NCBI RefSeq assembly: GCF_001187505.1
Contig: NZ_CP012150.1
Span: 2,108,001-2,172,000 of the forward strand
Origin: Mycolicibacterium goodii
GTDB lineage: Bacteria; Actinomycetota; Actinomycetes; Mycobacteriales; Mycobacteriaceae
Direction: 5' to 3'
Length of the DNA stretch: 64,000 bases
Shown here: positions 34,434 to 42,597 of the stretch, one piece after another
Layout of the letters: every line of letters starts with the position of its first letter
How positions within the stretch are numbered: position 1 is the stretch's first letter
Program-made: the position numbers and the translations under genes
Notes under the pieces: model-generated
The model's input: only the letters and a program-made list of their open reading frames with translations
The model's database searches: none
Told to the model about the DNA's origin: nothing

Positions 34434-35303
34434 TCAACGTGTTGCCGTTGCATCACTCGGCCGCTCATCCGTCATCCACCATGCCAAAAAGTGCGTTGCT
34501 GATGCGTCGGCGTCCCGGACATGGCCGGGTGAACGGCCATCACCCGGCGAGATGAGAGTTTGCCGGATTGTTGCGCCACTCACACCGGGTCTCACAACGG
34601 TCCCCATGTCGTGCTGGGATTTGCGCCGGTGATGCGCCGCCGGCCCGAAGACATCGTCGGTGGGAGCGGGAAGCGGCCCTTCTTGTGGTGTGTTGACTGC
34701 GGGCGGCGTCTCCGGATCTGCTGGATCAAGAATGTTTGTCAGCTCAACGCGCCAGACTTTCATCGCGGCGCCATCTTGGTTGGAGTTGCCATCGGATGGG
34801 CGGTGCACCGGGACGAAAGAATTTGGGCCGTCCCCCTCGCGGAAGATGTTGTATGTCCCATCGCAGACGTACGCGCGCCAGCCTCCGTCGACACGGTCCA
34901 GCGATAGGACGTGAAAGTACTCGTTGCCGTAGAACTTCCCGGCCGGGCCGAAAGCGTAGCGCGGGTCGGTGAACGGCTGGATATACCAGAGCTCGTAGGG
35001 CTCGTCAGGAAACTTGTCGGTGTTCGGTGGCCCGGGATGGACGGCCCGCTGGAAACCGGGGTAGACGTTCTGCGGGTCGAGCGTGAAATCCCCGGTTCGG
35101 TGAGATTCGAGGTATGCGCGCAACGGCACGGCCGGGCCTGTCAAGAGATCGATGCCGGGTTCGGCGGACCACCGAAAACGTAAGCCGTCCAACGACTGTG
35201 GCCAGTTTGGAAACTTAGGCTGCTCGAGCGGCCCATTGCCGCCGTCTCCGTGGCATGCCGTCGCGCAGATGACTACGAGCAGGGCCATGAACCATCGAAG
35301 CAC
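34434..35303 (-). CDS. Array lipoprotein 1 (type A), probably frameshifted
   Basis: Lipoprotein with signal peptide LRWFMALLVVICATAC, then FRWSAEPGIDLLTGPAVPLRAYLES and VYPGFQRAV, the hallmark of the six-member family in this island. It is closest to the gene at 42598. I chose the GTG at 35303 (GAGAGG upstream). After PTDDVFGP at about 34640 the frame slips: the homologous ITGAN-STTWGP segment continues in another frame and soon meets a stop at 34592, with a further stop after it. The remaining C-terminus is therefore unrelated to the paralogue. It looks like a decaying copy at the island edge. Confidence 0.6.
   Translation of the reverse strand: MLRWFMALLVVICATACHGDGGNGPLEQPKFPNWPQSLDGLRFRWSAEPGIDLLTGPAVPLRAYLESHRTGDFTLDPQNVYPGFQRAVHPGPPNTDKFPDEPYELWYIQPFTDPRYAFGPAGKFYGNEYFHVLSLDRVDGGWRAYVCDGTYNIFREGDGPNSFVPVHRPSDGNSNQDGAAMKVWRVELTNILDPADPETPPAVNTPQEGPLPAPTDDVFGPAAHHRRKSQHDMGTVVRPGVSGATIRQTLISPGDGRSPGHVRDADASATHFLAWWMTDERPSDATATR
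34632..34646 (-). other. Frameshift site in array lipoprotein 1
   Basis: Minus-strand DVFGP is followed by GCGGCGC where the frame must change by one base to continue into ITGAN and TTWGP, which the intact paralogue (42598) has directly after DVFGPWQ. This marks a +1-type shift. Confidence 0.6.
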
Positions 35304-35399
35304 GCTGTTGTTGACCTCTCGGTCCGTCGTACCAGGCCAGGAAAGATCATTTCTGTCGCGGATGGTCAAGCATTCACCTCCGGAGTGCTGCGCAACGTT

Positions 35400-35561
35400 G
35401 ATGAAGGCGCCAGCCGCAGGACAACAACTGGCTTCAGGTTTCCGGCCATCCGGGACTGGCAGGCAGGGTGGGGAAGTCACTACGCGGATGCTCACCAGAG
35501 GTGAGGAATGCCCGACGCTCTACCGGGTCTGGCGCTTTGGCGATGCACTGAGCCTCGTCTT
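35400..35561 (-). repeat. Duplicated 3' end and flank of type B lipoprotein, copy 1
   Basis: About 162 bases nearly identical to 40644-40805. The identity begins 34 bases beyond the stop codon, so the downstream flank was copied with the gene end. It supports recent duplication of whole gene units within the island. Confidence 0.75.
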
Positions 35562-36261
35562 GCGGGTACGTCGGCCACAGCTCCAACCCACGGCTCGTCG
35601 TGCCGAGCCCCGCCAGCTTGCCGGTAATTCGCCACTGACCGAACACATTGTCACTCGGTTGCGACGCGGAGCCGGCCTGAGGGGGCAGGTCGGGTGTTGG
35701 ATTGCCGTTGGTTCTGGCGAGTGTGACTCTCATCGCTGAAATACCCGCAGTCTCGGCCGGCGGGCTTGCATTGTTGGGGTTGAACGCGTACGAGTCTTCC
35801 GAAACTCGCAGCGCAGTTCCGTAGTACCAGCCGCACACGACAACTGTTACAGAATCGCCTTGCGTGGTGATGTTAAGGATGTGCTCTTTACTAGTGCCTA
35901 CGCGGGGCGACGAGGCTGCATGATCGGTATCAGGCCAAAGGCCGATCGCGTCCCTAGGGCCACCCTCCGGCGCATTTGGCGCAACTGCAGTCTGGAACCC
36001 AGGGTAGAAATTGTCGATGTCACCAGTCTGTTGCACTCGTTCTAGGGATTCGACATAGGCGCGGACTGCGACGCTTGGCCCGGATGTCAATTCAATACCG
36101 GGTTCCGCGCTCCACACATAGCTCAGGTCGCTAATGAGCTCTTCTGATGCGACGCCCGAGTCGGCTGCTTTTTGTGGGGTGCCTTGGATGGTGCAACCGG
36201 CAAGCAGGTGGGCGCCGCATAGGGCGAAAGCCGTGGTCAGAACAAGTGGCGGGAGCTTCAT
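35434..36261 (-). CDS. Array lipoprotein 2 (type B)
   Basis: 275 residues from the ATG at 36261 (GAGGA upstream). The signal peptide MKLPPLVLTTAFALCGAHLLAGC has a textbook lipobox (LAGC). Next come LSYVWSAEPGIELTSGPSVAVRAYVES, NFYPGFQTAVAPNAPEGGP, a central strand ending in VTVVVCGWYYG, DNVFGQWRITG and a C-terminus ending SPGWPET. It is highly similar to array lipoprotein 4 (40678). The protein would be anchored to the outer face of the plasma membrane. No enzymatic motif is seen; a role as immunity or cofactor protein for the EspE-like effector is inferred from the array. Confidence 0.75.
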   Translation of the reverse strand: MKLPPLVLTTAFALCGAHLLAGCTIQGTPQKAADSGVASEELISDLSYVWSAEPGIELTSGPSVAVRAYVESLERVQQTGDIDNFYPGFQTAVAPNAPEGGPRDAIGLWPDTDHAASSPRVGTSKEHILNITTQGDSVTVVVCGWYYGTALRVSEDSYAFNPNNASPPAETAGISAMRVTLARTNGNPTPDLPPQAGSASQPSDNVFGQWRITGKLAGLGTTSRGLELWPTYPQDEAQCIAKAPDPVERRAFLTSGEHPRSDFPTLPASPGWPET

Positions 36262-36671
36262 GTCTTGGCGGTCCTCGGTCGGATGAATTTCTTCTGTCAC
36301 GTCGATGTCTATTACCTTGCGATTTGCTCAAGAAACAAGTTCCGCCGTTCCGCCCCACGCGTTTTGGTTGTTCTCGCGAGAACGACTGGAGTCGAAGGAT
36401 AGGGCGCATCGTCGCTGCAGGAACGGCACCCAACGTTTGCAACTCCGAACCCCGATCGACCACGTTCAGAAATCGGTACTGTGAGGTCAGGTATGACTCG
36501 CCTCAATGTAATCGTGAGGCTTATGGAACAGTCACTTGTCGAAGTCTCGTGCCGTCGTGTTGAAACTACTCGCGTCCGCTGCCGAGCTTTTGGGCTGAGG
36601 AAGGGTGGGCAGCACATATCGTCATGCCCTTCCGCACCTGGTATTCCGGCCACTCGCGTACTGCCGACTAG
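36262..36671. other. 410-base gap without a gene
   Basis: Open frames here are short and show no domain, signal peptide or ribosome site. No repeat of the array genes was recognised. The stretch is AT-richer than the flanking chromosome, like the rest of the island. It may hold the promoter for array lipoproteins 2 and 1. Confidence 0.5.
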
Positions 36672-37574
36672 TCATTCGCTCTCAAGAGGCCAGCCCGGCA
36701 TCGCGTTGCCGTGGGACGGCGGTTGATCTTTGTATCCGGACATCATCTCCCGCCGCTCGGTCTCGTTATGTGGCATCGATTCGCTACAACGCTTCTCGAT
36801 TTCAGGAGTCGGAAAGTTATCGACGATCGGGCGAGTAATCGGACCCCATCCGACGCTGCTGGATCCGGTAATGAACCAATTACCGAAAACGTCTGCTTGC
36901 GGTGCAGGAGCGGGTCCCTCTTGGGGTCCTTGTGGAGGCGCAGGTGCATTGGCAGGAACTCGTGGGTCGTTCTGAGTCAGTTCGACCTGTCGTATGGAGA
37001 TCCCTACCGATGGCGAACCGTCGTGCGGCTGGACCCCGGCTGGAGTTTCTCGGGCGTCCGCTGAAATGTAAGCATCGGGATTTGTGCTGCTCTTGATGAA
37101 GTTCGCATAAGATCCGGAGCAGACTATCGCGCGAAAACCATGCGGAGTTTCGATCAGCTCAAGTATGTGATCGGTGTTGTAACCAAAGTGCGGTACTGCA
37201 GTAGGTGGCGTGCTTCGTTTGTAGATGCCTAGCGGGCGGATGTCGGTCAGTTCGCTTTGGTATGGGCCTTCGTCGGTTGGCTGATTCTCAGGTGTCGCCC
37301 GCAGGAATCCTGGATAAACGTTGTCAACGTTGAATGTCATTGTTGCGACTTGATACGACTCGATGTAGGCACGTATTGCTACGGCAGGCCCCTCGGTCAT
37401 ATCGATGCCGGGAGCAGCGGTCCAGTGAAAGCGGAAGTCGTTGAGGAGCGCGGGCCAATTTGGGAATTGCTGGTCGGTCGTGGGCGGGCTAGCGGAATTG
37501 TCTGAGTCGGAGTGCGGAGAGCAACTGGTGAGCAACACTGCCCCGAGTAGTAGCGCTCCGATGCGCTTCATCAT
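36672..37574 (-). CDS. Array lipoprotein 3 (type C), coupled to the EspE-like gene
   Basis: 300 residues with signal peptide MMKRIGALLLGAVLLTSC (lipobox LTSC). It has the family marks FRFHWTAAPGIDMTEGPAVAIRAYIES, VYPGFLRAT, FRAIVCSGSY, EGPAPAPQADVFGNWFITG and a C-terminal MPGWPLE. It is the most diverged member of the array. Its ATG overlaps the stop of the 820-residue EspE-like gene (ATGA), so the two are made together. This tight coupling is why it is the best candidate for a cognate immunity or accessory lipoprotein (inference). Confidence 0.78.
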   Translation of the reverse strand: MMKRIGALLLGAVLLTSCSPHSDSDNSASPPTTDQQFPNWPALLNDFRFHWTAAPGIDMTEGPAVAIRAYIESYQVATMTFNVDNVYPGFLRATPENQPTDEGPYQSELTDIRPLGIYKRSTPPTAVPHFGYNTDHILELIETPHGFRAIVCSGSYANFIKSSTNPDAYISADARETPAGVQPHDGSPSVGISIRQVELTQNDPRVPANAPAPPQGPQEGPAPAPQADVFGNWFITGSSSVGWGPITRPIVDNFPTPEIEKRCSESMPHNETERREMMSGYKDQPPSHGNAMPGWPLESE

Positions 37575-40033
37575 TTTTGGTGATACCCAGACGCGACCGC
37601 AGTCGTATATGTCTTCCAGTACTCGTCGATCATCTGATTGAAACCTCCGGTTGGGTCGGGATTTCTGAAGTCGATTCCATTGAGGTAGTCGGTCATCTGC
37701 TGTCGGAAGTCGTTGAAGGCATCGCTACCCGTCTGGTTCGGGGGGTTGAGTTCTCCGCCAATCAGGTTTCCGCCAAAAATCGATGGGTCGCCGTAGCCGT
37801 TACGAGCCAACGTCTCAACCATCACCTTTTCAGCCTGATAGGTGTCGGGTAGGTTGACATTTGGTGGGGCGCCAGGCGTCGGTTCGTGTCCGATCAAAAA
37901 TTCCTTTCCAAGGGAGAAGGCGCCAGACACTTCGCTCGTGTGGGGGAAGGGAAGGTTCCCCACGTCGAACATGGCCAAATCAAATAACTTGCTTCTGAGT
38001 TCCCATGCTGAGTGTCTGGCGTCGAACTCGTTTTGTAACCGGTCTGCGGCCTCATCATATGTGCCCAAATCAAACGCTGCTTGTAGTCTGCCTGCATGTT
38101 TCATCGCCTGGAGATTGTCACCGGCACTAGGGTCAGGGATAGATAGGGCCGCTTGACTTAACGCGTCCTCTACATGACTTTTCGTGCCGTTGAATGAAAT
38201 CTCACTGGCGGTTAGAGGGTGTCCGTCATCTGCTTTAGCATTGGGTGGCGGCTGGTCAGACGCGAAGACACTCATGAGATGTCTGGTGTTTTCCGGCGAC
38301 GGGGTCCCGTCGGGATCGAGTGGAGAGAAAATTCCGTTGCTGTCGTTGCCGTGTTCGCCGACCATGTCATCAAAGTATGGGGACAGGCTTCGCGCCCAGT
38401 CTCGTGTGAGTTCAGGGTTCACCTGCCCCAAGGGAAGTTTGTCTGTCCCTGGAAGGTTCAGGAGGCGGTCGTGATTGTTGCTGGTAAATTCAGCCAATGC
38501 GTGAGCGGTGTCGGCAGCACGATTGTTGATGTCGTTGTTCGCCGTCTCGCCAACCCAGTCGAACAATCCGCCTGCGGCGAGGCCGTCGTCTTGCCATTGA
38601 TGTTGGGCGAGGTTGTCGAGGAACTTTTGACCCTCTGGGGAGAGAACGGTGGTATTCCCGTACGGTTCATGTGTCTGGGGCGGTCCGACGATCGCATTGT
38701 GAATGACCATGTCGTCTTTGTTGACCGCGTTGAGCATATTCTGCAATGCCGGATCGATCTGTTCGTGATACCAACGCGGACGCTCCGCGGCGTCGCCGCC
38801 GGGCATATTGGCCTGGCTCATCGGCAGATGGTTCGACTGATCGAGTAGCTCCTGGCTCTTTGCCAACAGACCGGCATCCAACGCAGTACCGGATTGGAGG
38901 TTGTCGTTGCCGCGCTGGATGATGTCGGCGAGGTCGTTGAGGCCCGGAGTGGCATGCATCGGACCGGTGGGTTCGGGCGGCACGATCCAACGGCCATCTT
39001 GGAAGACGCCGTCCGTGTACTCCTGAGTCATGACAGGCCCATCGAGTACATCCCGAACGCCTTCTGGCAGAGCATATTTACCGCCGCTCGATGGATGGTC
39101 GATCGATGGAGGATTCGTCTCTGGCAGTCCTGTCTTGATGTTTTCGTTGGAAGCAAGTTGGAATGCATCCGCTACGCGACCACCAGTTCCAGCCGACTCC
39201 GCGTCGGCCTGATCCATAATCGCTTTGATCTCGGCCGGTGTCTTGTCGCCAAACGCTTGTGAGAACCCCTGAAGATAAGCCATCCGTTCCGGTGGCAGCT
39301 GCAGAGTGCCGTTGTCGAGTGCAGCTTGCTGTTCAGGGCTTAGGGAGGTGTTTTCGACGAGACGGTCCCGCTGCTCGGGAGTCAGTTCTCCGTTCTGAAG
39401 TGCTTCAGAGTCCGCTGCACCAGATTCTGCGGGTGATTCTTCGGTCGACTCATCGCCTTCGCCCCTTGCGCTGAGCAGATCGTCTTTATCCTCGCCGTCT
39501 TTCTTGCCGTCTTTATCGCCGCTCGGCGCGAACTTCTGGTTCGTAAGGTCCTCGAATTCGCCCTTGTAGCCGGTGACGCGCCCCTGGATCGTCCTCATGT
39601 CGTCCGTCGCCGATTTGACGATGTTGTCGACCTTGTTGATGCCCTCACGGGCGATGGGGATCAGCTTGCGTTCACGGTCCTGCTCGTTGGTGGCGGGCAG
39701 GGAGTTCACCATGCTCTCGACCCAGCCTTTGGCGGTGTCGAGATTGGTGCGTCCGACGCTGACGACGTTGGCGGCGTTCTTGACCTCGGCGGCCATCTTG
39801 CGGTCGAGTTCGGCGAGCTTTTCGTAGACCTGCGCGTGTTCCTTGTTCGCCGCGGCGTAGGCGTTTGCGCCCGAGCCCTGCCAACGGTCGTCGGGCGCGG
39901 CGGCTTCCACGCTTGCTTTCATGTTGAGAAGTTCTGAGCTGCGGTCGAACTGGGACCCGTCGGTGGGTGTGCCCTGTCCGAACGTCTCGCGGGCCTTGTT
40001 CCACGTCGAGTAGAACCCGTCAAGCGCTCCCAC
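37571..40033 (-). CDS. EspA/EspE-like large protein (type VII secretion substrate-like, TPR-region family)
   Basis: 820 residues from the GTG at 40033 (GCGAGGGG upstream). The N-terminus GALDGFYSTWNKARETFG and the W-x-G turn RWQGSGANAYAAANKEHAQV, followed by long helices, match the mycobacterial family of Rv0025/Rv0026/Rv3899c-type proteins related to EspA/EspE. An acidic linker (KDGKKDGEDKDD) leads to a TPR-like block (LTPEQRDRLVENTSLSPEQQ). The last 400 residues are unlike known enzymes to me. GC is 39/60 in the line at 39721 but 28/60 in the line at 37981, so the C-terminal part appears to be of different origin. Probably an exported effector. Confidence 0.75.
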   Translation of the reverse strand: MGALDGFYSTWNKARETFGQGTPTDGSQFDRSSELLNMKASVEAAAPDDRWQGSGANAYAAANKEHAQVYEKLAELDRKMAAEVKNAANVVSVGRTNLDTAKGWVESMVNSLPATNEQDRERKLIPIAREGINKVDNIVKSATDDMRTIQGRVTGYKGEFEDLTNQKFAPSGDKDGKKDGEDKDDLLSARGEGDESTEESPAESGAADSEALQNGELTPEQRDRLVENTSLSPEQQAALDNGTLQLPPERMAYLQGFSQAFGDKTPAEIKAIMDQADAESAGTGGRVADAFQLASNENIKTGLPETNPPSIDHPSSGGKYALPEGVRDVLDGPVMTQEYTDGVFQDGRWIVPPEPTGPMHATPGLNDLADIIQRGNDNLQSGTALDAGLLAKSQELLDQSNHLPMSQANMPGGDAAERPRWYHEQIDPALQNMLNAVNKDDMVIHNAIVGPPQTHEPYGNTTVLSPEGQKFLDNLAQHQWQDDGLAAGGLFDWVGETANNDINNRAADTAHALAEFTSNNHDRLLNLPGTDKLPLGQVNPELTRDWARSLSPYFDDMVGEHGNDSNGIFSPLDPDGTPSPENTRHLMSVFASDQPPPNAKADDGHPLTASEISFNGTKSHVEDALSQAALSIPDPSAGDNLQAMKHAGRLQAAFDLGTYDEAADRLQNEFDARHSAWELRSKLFDLAMFDVGNLPFPHTSEVSGAFSLGKEFLIGHEPTPGAPPNVNLPDTYQAEKVMVETLARNGYGDPSIFGGNLIGGELNPPNQTGSDAFNDFRQQMTDYLNGIDFRNPDPTGGFNQMIDEYWKTYTTAVASGYHQK

Positions 40034-40103
40034 GAAAACCCCCTCGCCAAGCCTGTCAGTCCATAAGTATCGCCGATGCCGTCGGCCCTTCACGACACGA
40101 AAC
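40016..40103 (-). repeat. Effector leader and first codons, copy 1
   Basis: This stretch contains the ribosome site, GTG start and first six codons (VGALDG) of the EspE-like gene plus about 70 bases upstream. It is nearly identical to 43716-43804. Confidence 0.8.
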
Positions 40104-40139
40104 AAAGGGCAGCGGGACCGCCGGCGGGCGGGTGGCTGA

Positions 40140-40620
40140 CGCGTCTCACCAACCAAAGCCCGTCGCCAAGCAGGTGAATGTCGGCGTCCGGAAGCTCGCG
40201 CAGGTACGCCCGCGCCGGCGCCTCAGGCATCCAGCCGTCGTGCGGGCGTACACGATCAACACCTTGGGCCGCTGCTCGCGCAGATACGCGTGTGACCACG
40301 AACCAGTCCAGCGTCGTCGAGACGGTCTATCGAAAGCCCAGGGTGGCGACGCGCTGCGGCCTGACACCAGATCCCAGTGCAAGGGTCCACAGGTCCGGGA
40401 TGATGCGGTCGGCGGCCTTTCGGGTATGGCTCGCCGGTGGAACTCGATCTTGAATCCGTTGCTCGTCACGAGCTACGCCATGCGGCGGCGCCAGCGGGGC
40501 CGAGGTCTTCCAGAGCATGTTGAGCAGGGCCGAAGGCGTCGTCGTGAATCTCGCCGGTCTGGATGACCACGCCCTGCGACGTGTTCAGGTGTCCCAGCGC
40601 CGCACACCAGTAAGAACGAA
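40140..40620 (-). pseudogene. Alpha/beta-hydrolase relic
   Basis: On the minus strand three frames in turn read GVVIQTGEIHDDAF, PDLWTLALGSGVRPQRV, then HAYLREQRPKVLIVYARTT joined after a frame change near 40228 to PEAPARAYLRELPDADIHLL. This order matches the C-terminal half of a haloalkane-dehalogenase-like alpha/beta hydrolase (…RPKVLIVWGRND…PEAARAYLRDLPDAELHLL). No start or intact frame remains, so it is a decayed fragment. It fills most of the 644-base gap between array lipoprotein 4 and the EspE-like gene. Confidence 0.65.
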
Positions 40621-40643
40621 CCTTCGACGTTCTGCATACGTTC

Positions 40644-40805
40644 GATGAAGGCGCCAGTCGCAGTACAACAACTGGCTTCAGGCTTCCGGCCAACCGGGAC
40701 TGGCAGGCAATGTGGGGAAGTCACTACGCGGATGCACGCCAGAGGTGAGGAATGCTCGACGCCCCACGGAGTCTGGCGCTTTGGCGATGCACTGAGCCTC
40801 GTCTT
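40644..40805 (-). repeat. Duplicated 3' end and flank of type B lipoprotein, copy 2
   Basis: Nearly identical partner of 35400-35561, again extending 34 bases past the lipoprotein stop. The shared flank shows that gene-plus-downstream DNA was duplicated. Confidence 0.75.
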
Positions 40806-41511
40806 CCGGATACGTCGGCCACAGCTCCAACCCACGGCTCGACGTCCCCAGGGCCACAAGCTTGCCGACGACCCGCCATTGCCCGAACACGTTTTCACTC
40901 GGACGCGACGCAGGGCCGGTCTGAGGAGGCAGGTCGGGTGATGAATCGCCGTTGCCCCTGGCGAGCGTGACCCTCATCGTCGATATACCGGCGGTTTCGG
41001 CTCGTGGTCTCGCATTGTTCGGATCGAACACATACGAGTCTTCCGAATCTTGGAGCGCAGTTCCGTAGTACCAGTCGCACACGACGACTGAGACGGTGTC
41101 ACCTTGCGTGCTGACGTTGAGAATGTGCTCTTTGTTGGTGCCCACTCGCGGTGTGTGGAGTGGATATTCGGTGTCAGGCCAAAGGCCCAGAGTGTCCGGA
41201 GGCCCATCTTCCGGACCATTCGGCGCAACGGCTGTTTCGAATCCCGGATACAACCTGTCGATGTCACCGGTCTGCTGAACTGAATGTAAGGACTCCACAT
41301 AACCTCGGACGGCAACCGCCGGGCCGTTTGTGATATCGATATTCGGTTCGGCGCTCCAAAGATAACTCAAGCCACTGATCAGTTCATCTGAACTGACCGA
41401 CGTCATCGTAGCTTTCTTGGCTTCTCCGCTGACGCCACGCACGCAACCAGACAGGCATATCGTGACGCACACTGTAACGATTGCAGTGGACCGAGAAACT
41501 GTGCTGTTCAA
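40678..41511 (-). CDS. Array lipoprotein 4 (type B)
   Basis: 277 residues. It starts at TTG 41511 with GAGGAG at optimal distance; no ATG or GTG precedes the signal peptide NSTVSRSTAIVTVCVTICLSGC (lipobox LSGC). The mature part (LSYLWSAEPNIDITNGPAVAVRGYVES, RLYPGFETAVAPNGPEDGP, ENVFGQWRVVG, SPGWPEA) parallels array lipoprotein 2 almost block by block. The two differ mainly near the N-terminus and in scattered loop residues, as expected of diverging immunity-type paralogues. Function unknown. Confidence 0.75.
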   Translation of the reverse strand: MNSTVSRSTAIVTVCVTICLSGCVRGVSGEAKKATMTSVSSDELISGLSYLWSAEPNIDITNGPAVAVRGYVESLHSVQQTGDIDRLYPGFETAVAPNGPEDGPPDTLGLWPDTEYPLHTPRVGTNKEHILNVSTQGDTVSVVVCDWYYGTALQDSEDSYVFDPNNARPRAETAGISTMRVTLARGNGDSSPDLPPQTGPASRPSENVFGQWRVVGKLVALGTSSRGLELWPTYPEDEAQCIAKAPDSVGRRAFLTSGVHPRSDFPTLPASPGWPEA

Positions 41512-41620
41512 AATTCTCCTCGTCCCTGGACCGACATCCTCAGTGAGATCGTTGTATCTGGTGGCGTCGTTTGGTGCCGCATTCTGTCGTCTCCGTTGCC
41601 TTGTTGCCTAGTGGCTTGTT

Positions 41621-42439
41621 TCATCCAGGCCAACCCGGCACGGGCGACGCCGATGGGAAATCGCCCCGTGGATGCTCGCCCTTGGTAAGGAATGCGCGCC
41701 GCTCGAGAGGATCCGGTGCGGACTGGACACATTCTTGGGTGGCGGCCTCGTGGCCAGGCCACACCTTGGCTACGTAGTCGGTGCCCGTAGCGGCGAGAAA
41801 CCCGGTAACTTTCCAACCTTTGAAAACATCTGTTCTTGGTGCTGATGCAGGCCCAGACTGCGGACCCAAAGGCTCAGATACGTCGCCTACGGACGTCATT
41901 GTCGAACGCATCGCGGTTATACCGCGGGTTTCGGCGGGACCCCAGTCCACTAGGCTGGTGAAATGGTCATTTTCTGTTGATTCTGCTGCTGAATAGATGT
42001 AACGGCACACCGTTACGGTAGTCGTAGCACCTTCTGTCTCGGTTGATAAGATATGGAAGCGGATATTGCCGATTGTGGTACGGGGTGAAGTTGCCTCATC
42101 GGGAACCGGCATACGATCGCGTGCAGCAATATCTGGGCTGTCGTCAGGCTCGTTTGGCTCTACAGCGTCGGTGAAACCGGGGTAAGTGTAGTCGAGGTGC
42201 CCAGTAAATTGCGCTAAGAATCGGGATTCGAAGTAACCTCGGACAGGAACCGCCACGCCGGTTGTAAGATCGCCCCCTTTCACTGACGTCCACTGAATGC
42301 TCAGGTCGGCGAACTCATGTGGCCACGAGTATGTAGACTCCGGATTGAATTCGAATACGGTGCAGCCCGCGGCGGTGGTCGCTATTGTGCATCCGATTGC
42401 TGTGTATCTTCTCACAATCTGTGCGATCCTAAGATTCAT
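41621..42439 (-). CDS. Array lipoprotein 5 (type D)
   Basis: 272 residues from the ATG at 42439. The signal peptide MNLRIAQIVRRYTAIGCTIATTAAGC has a weak but acceptable lipobox (AAGC). The family core appears as LSIQWTSVKGGDLTTGVAVPVRGYFES, YTYPGFTDAVEPNEPDDSP, TTVTVCRYIYS, TDVFKGWKVTG and VPGWPG. W-S-A-E-P is lost in this member. The ribosome site is weak. The ERRAFLTKGEHPRGDFP tail is shared with type B, so B and D may share an ancestor. Confidence 0.7.
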   Translation of the reverse strand: MNLRIAQIVRRYTAIGCTIATTAAGCTVFEFNPESTYSWPHEFADLSIQWTSVKGGDLTTGVAVPVRGYFESRFLAQFTGHLDYTYPGFTDAVEPNEPDDSPDIAARDRMPVPDEATSPRTTIGNIRFHILSTETEGATTTVTVCRYIYSAAESTENDHFTSLVDWGPAETRGITAMRSTMTSVGDVSEPLGPQSGPASAPRTDVFKGWKVTGFLAATGTDYVAKVWPGHEAATQECVQSAPDPLERRAFLTKGEHPRGDFPSASPVPGWPG

Positions 42440-42597
42440 TTTGTCGCCATTTTCCGAAACTTCACTGAATTCTGTCGTCCCCGCCAAGGTCGGATTATTT
42501 CCGATGCCGACGATTCGCTTCAAACCTTGACCCTCGCGGTCGCCGGCATGCGATCGATCACCGCTGTGCTCCGTCGGTTTATCCCGGCTGGGCATCG

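Noticed and set aside
36312..36653. Minus-strand frame of 113 codons in the gap between array lipoproteins 2 and 3
   Set aside because: No ribosome site, signal peptide or family block; composition is not protein-like.
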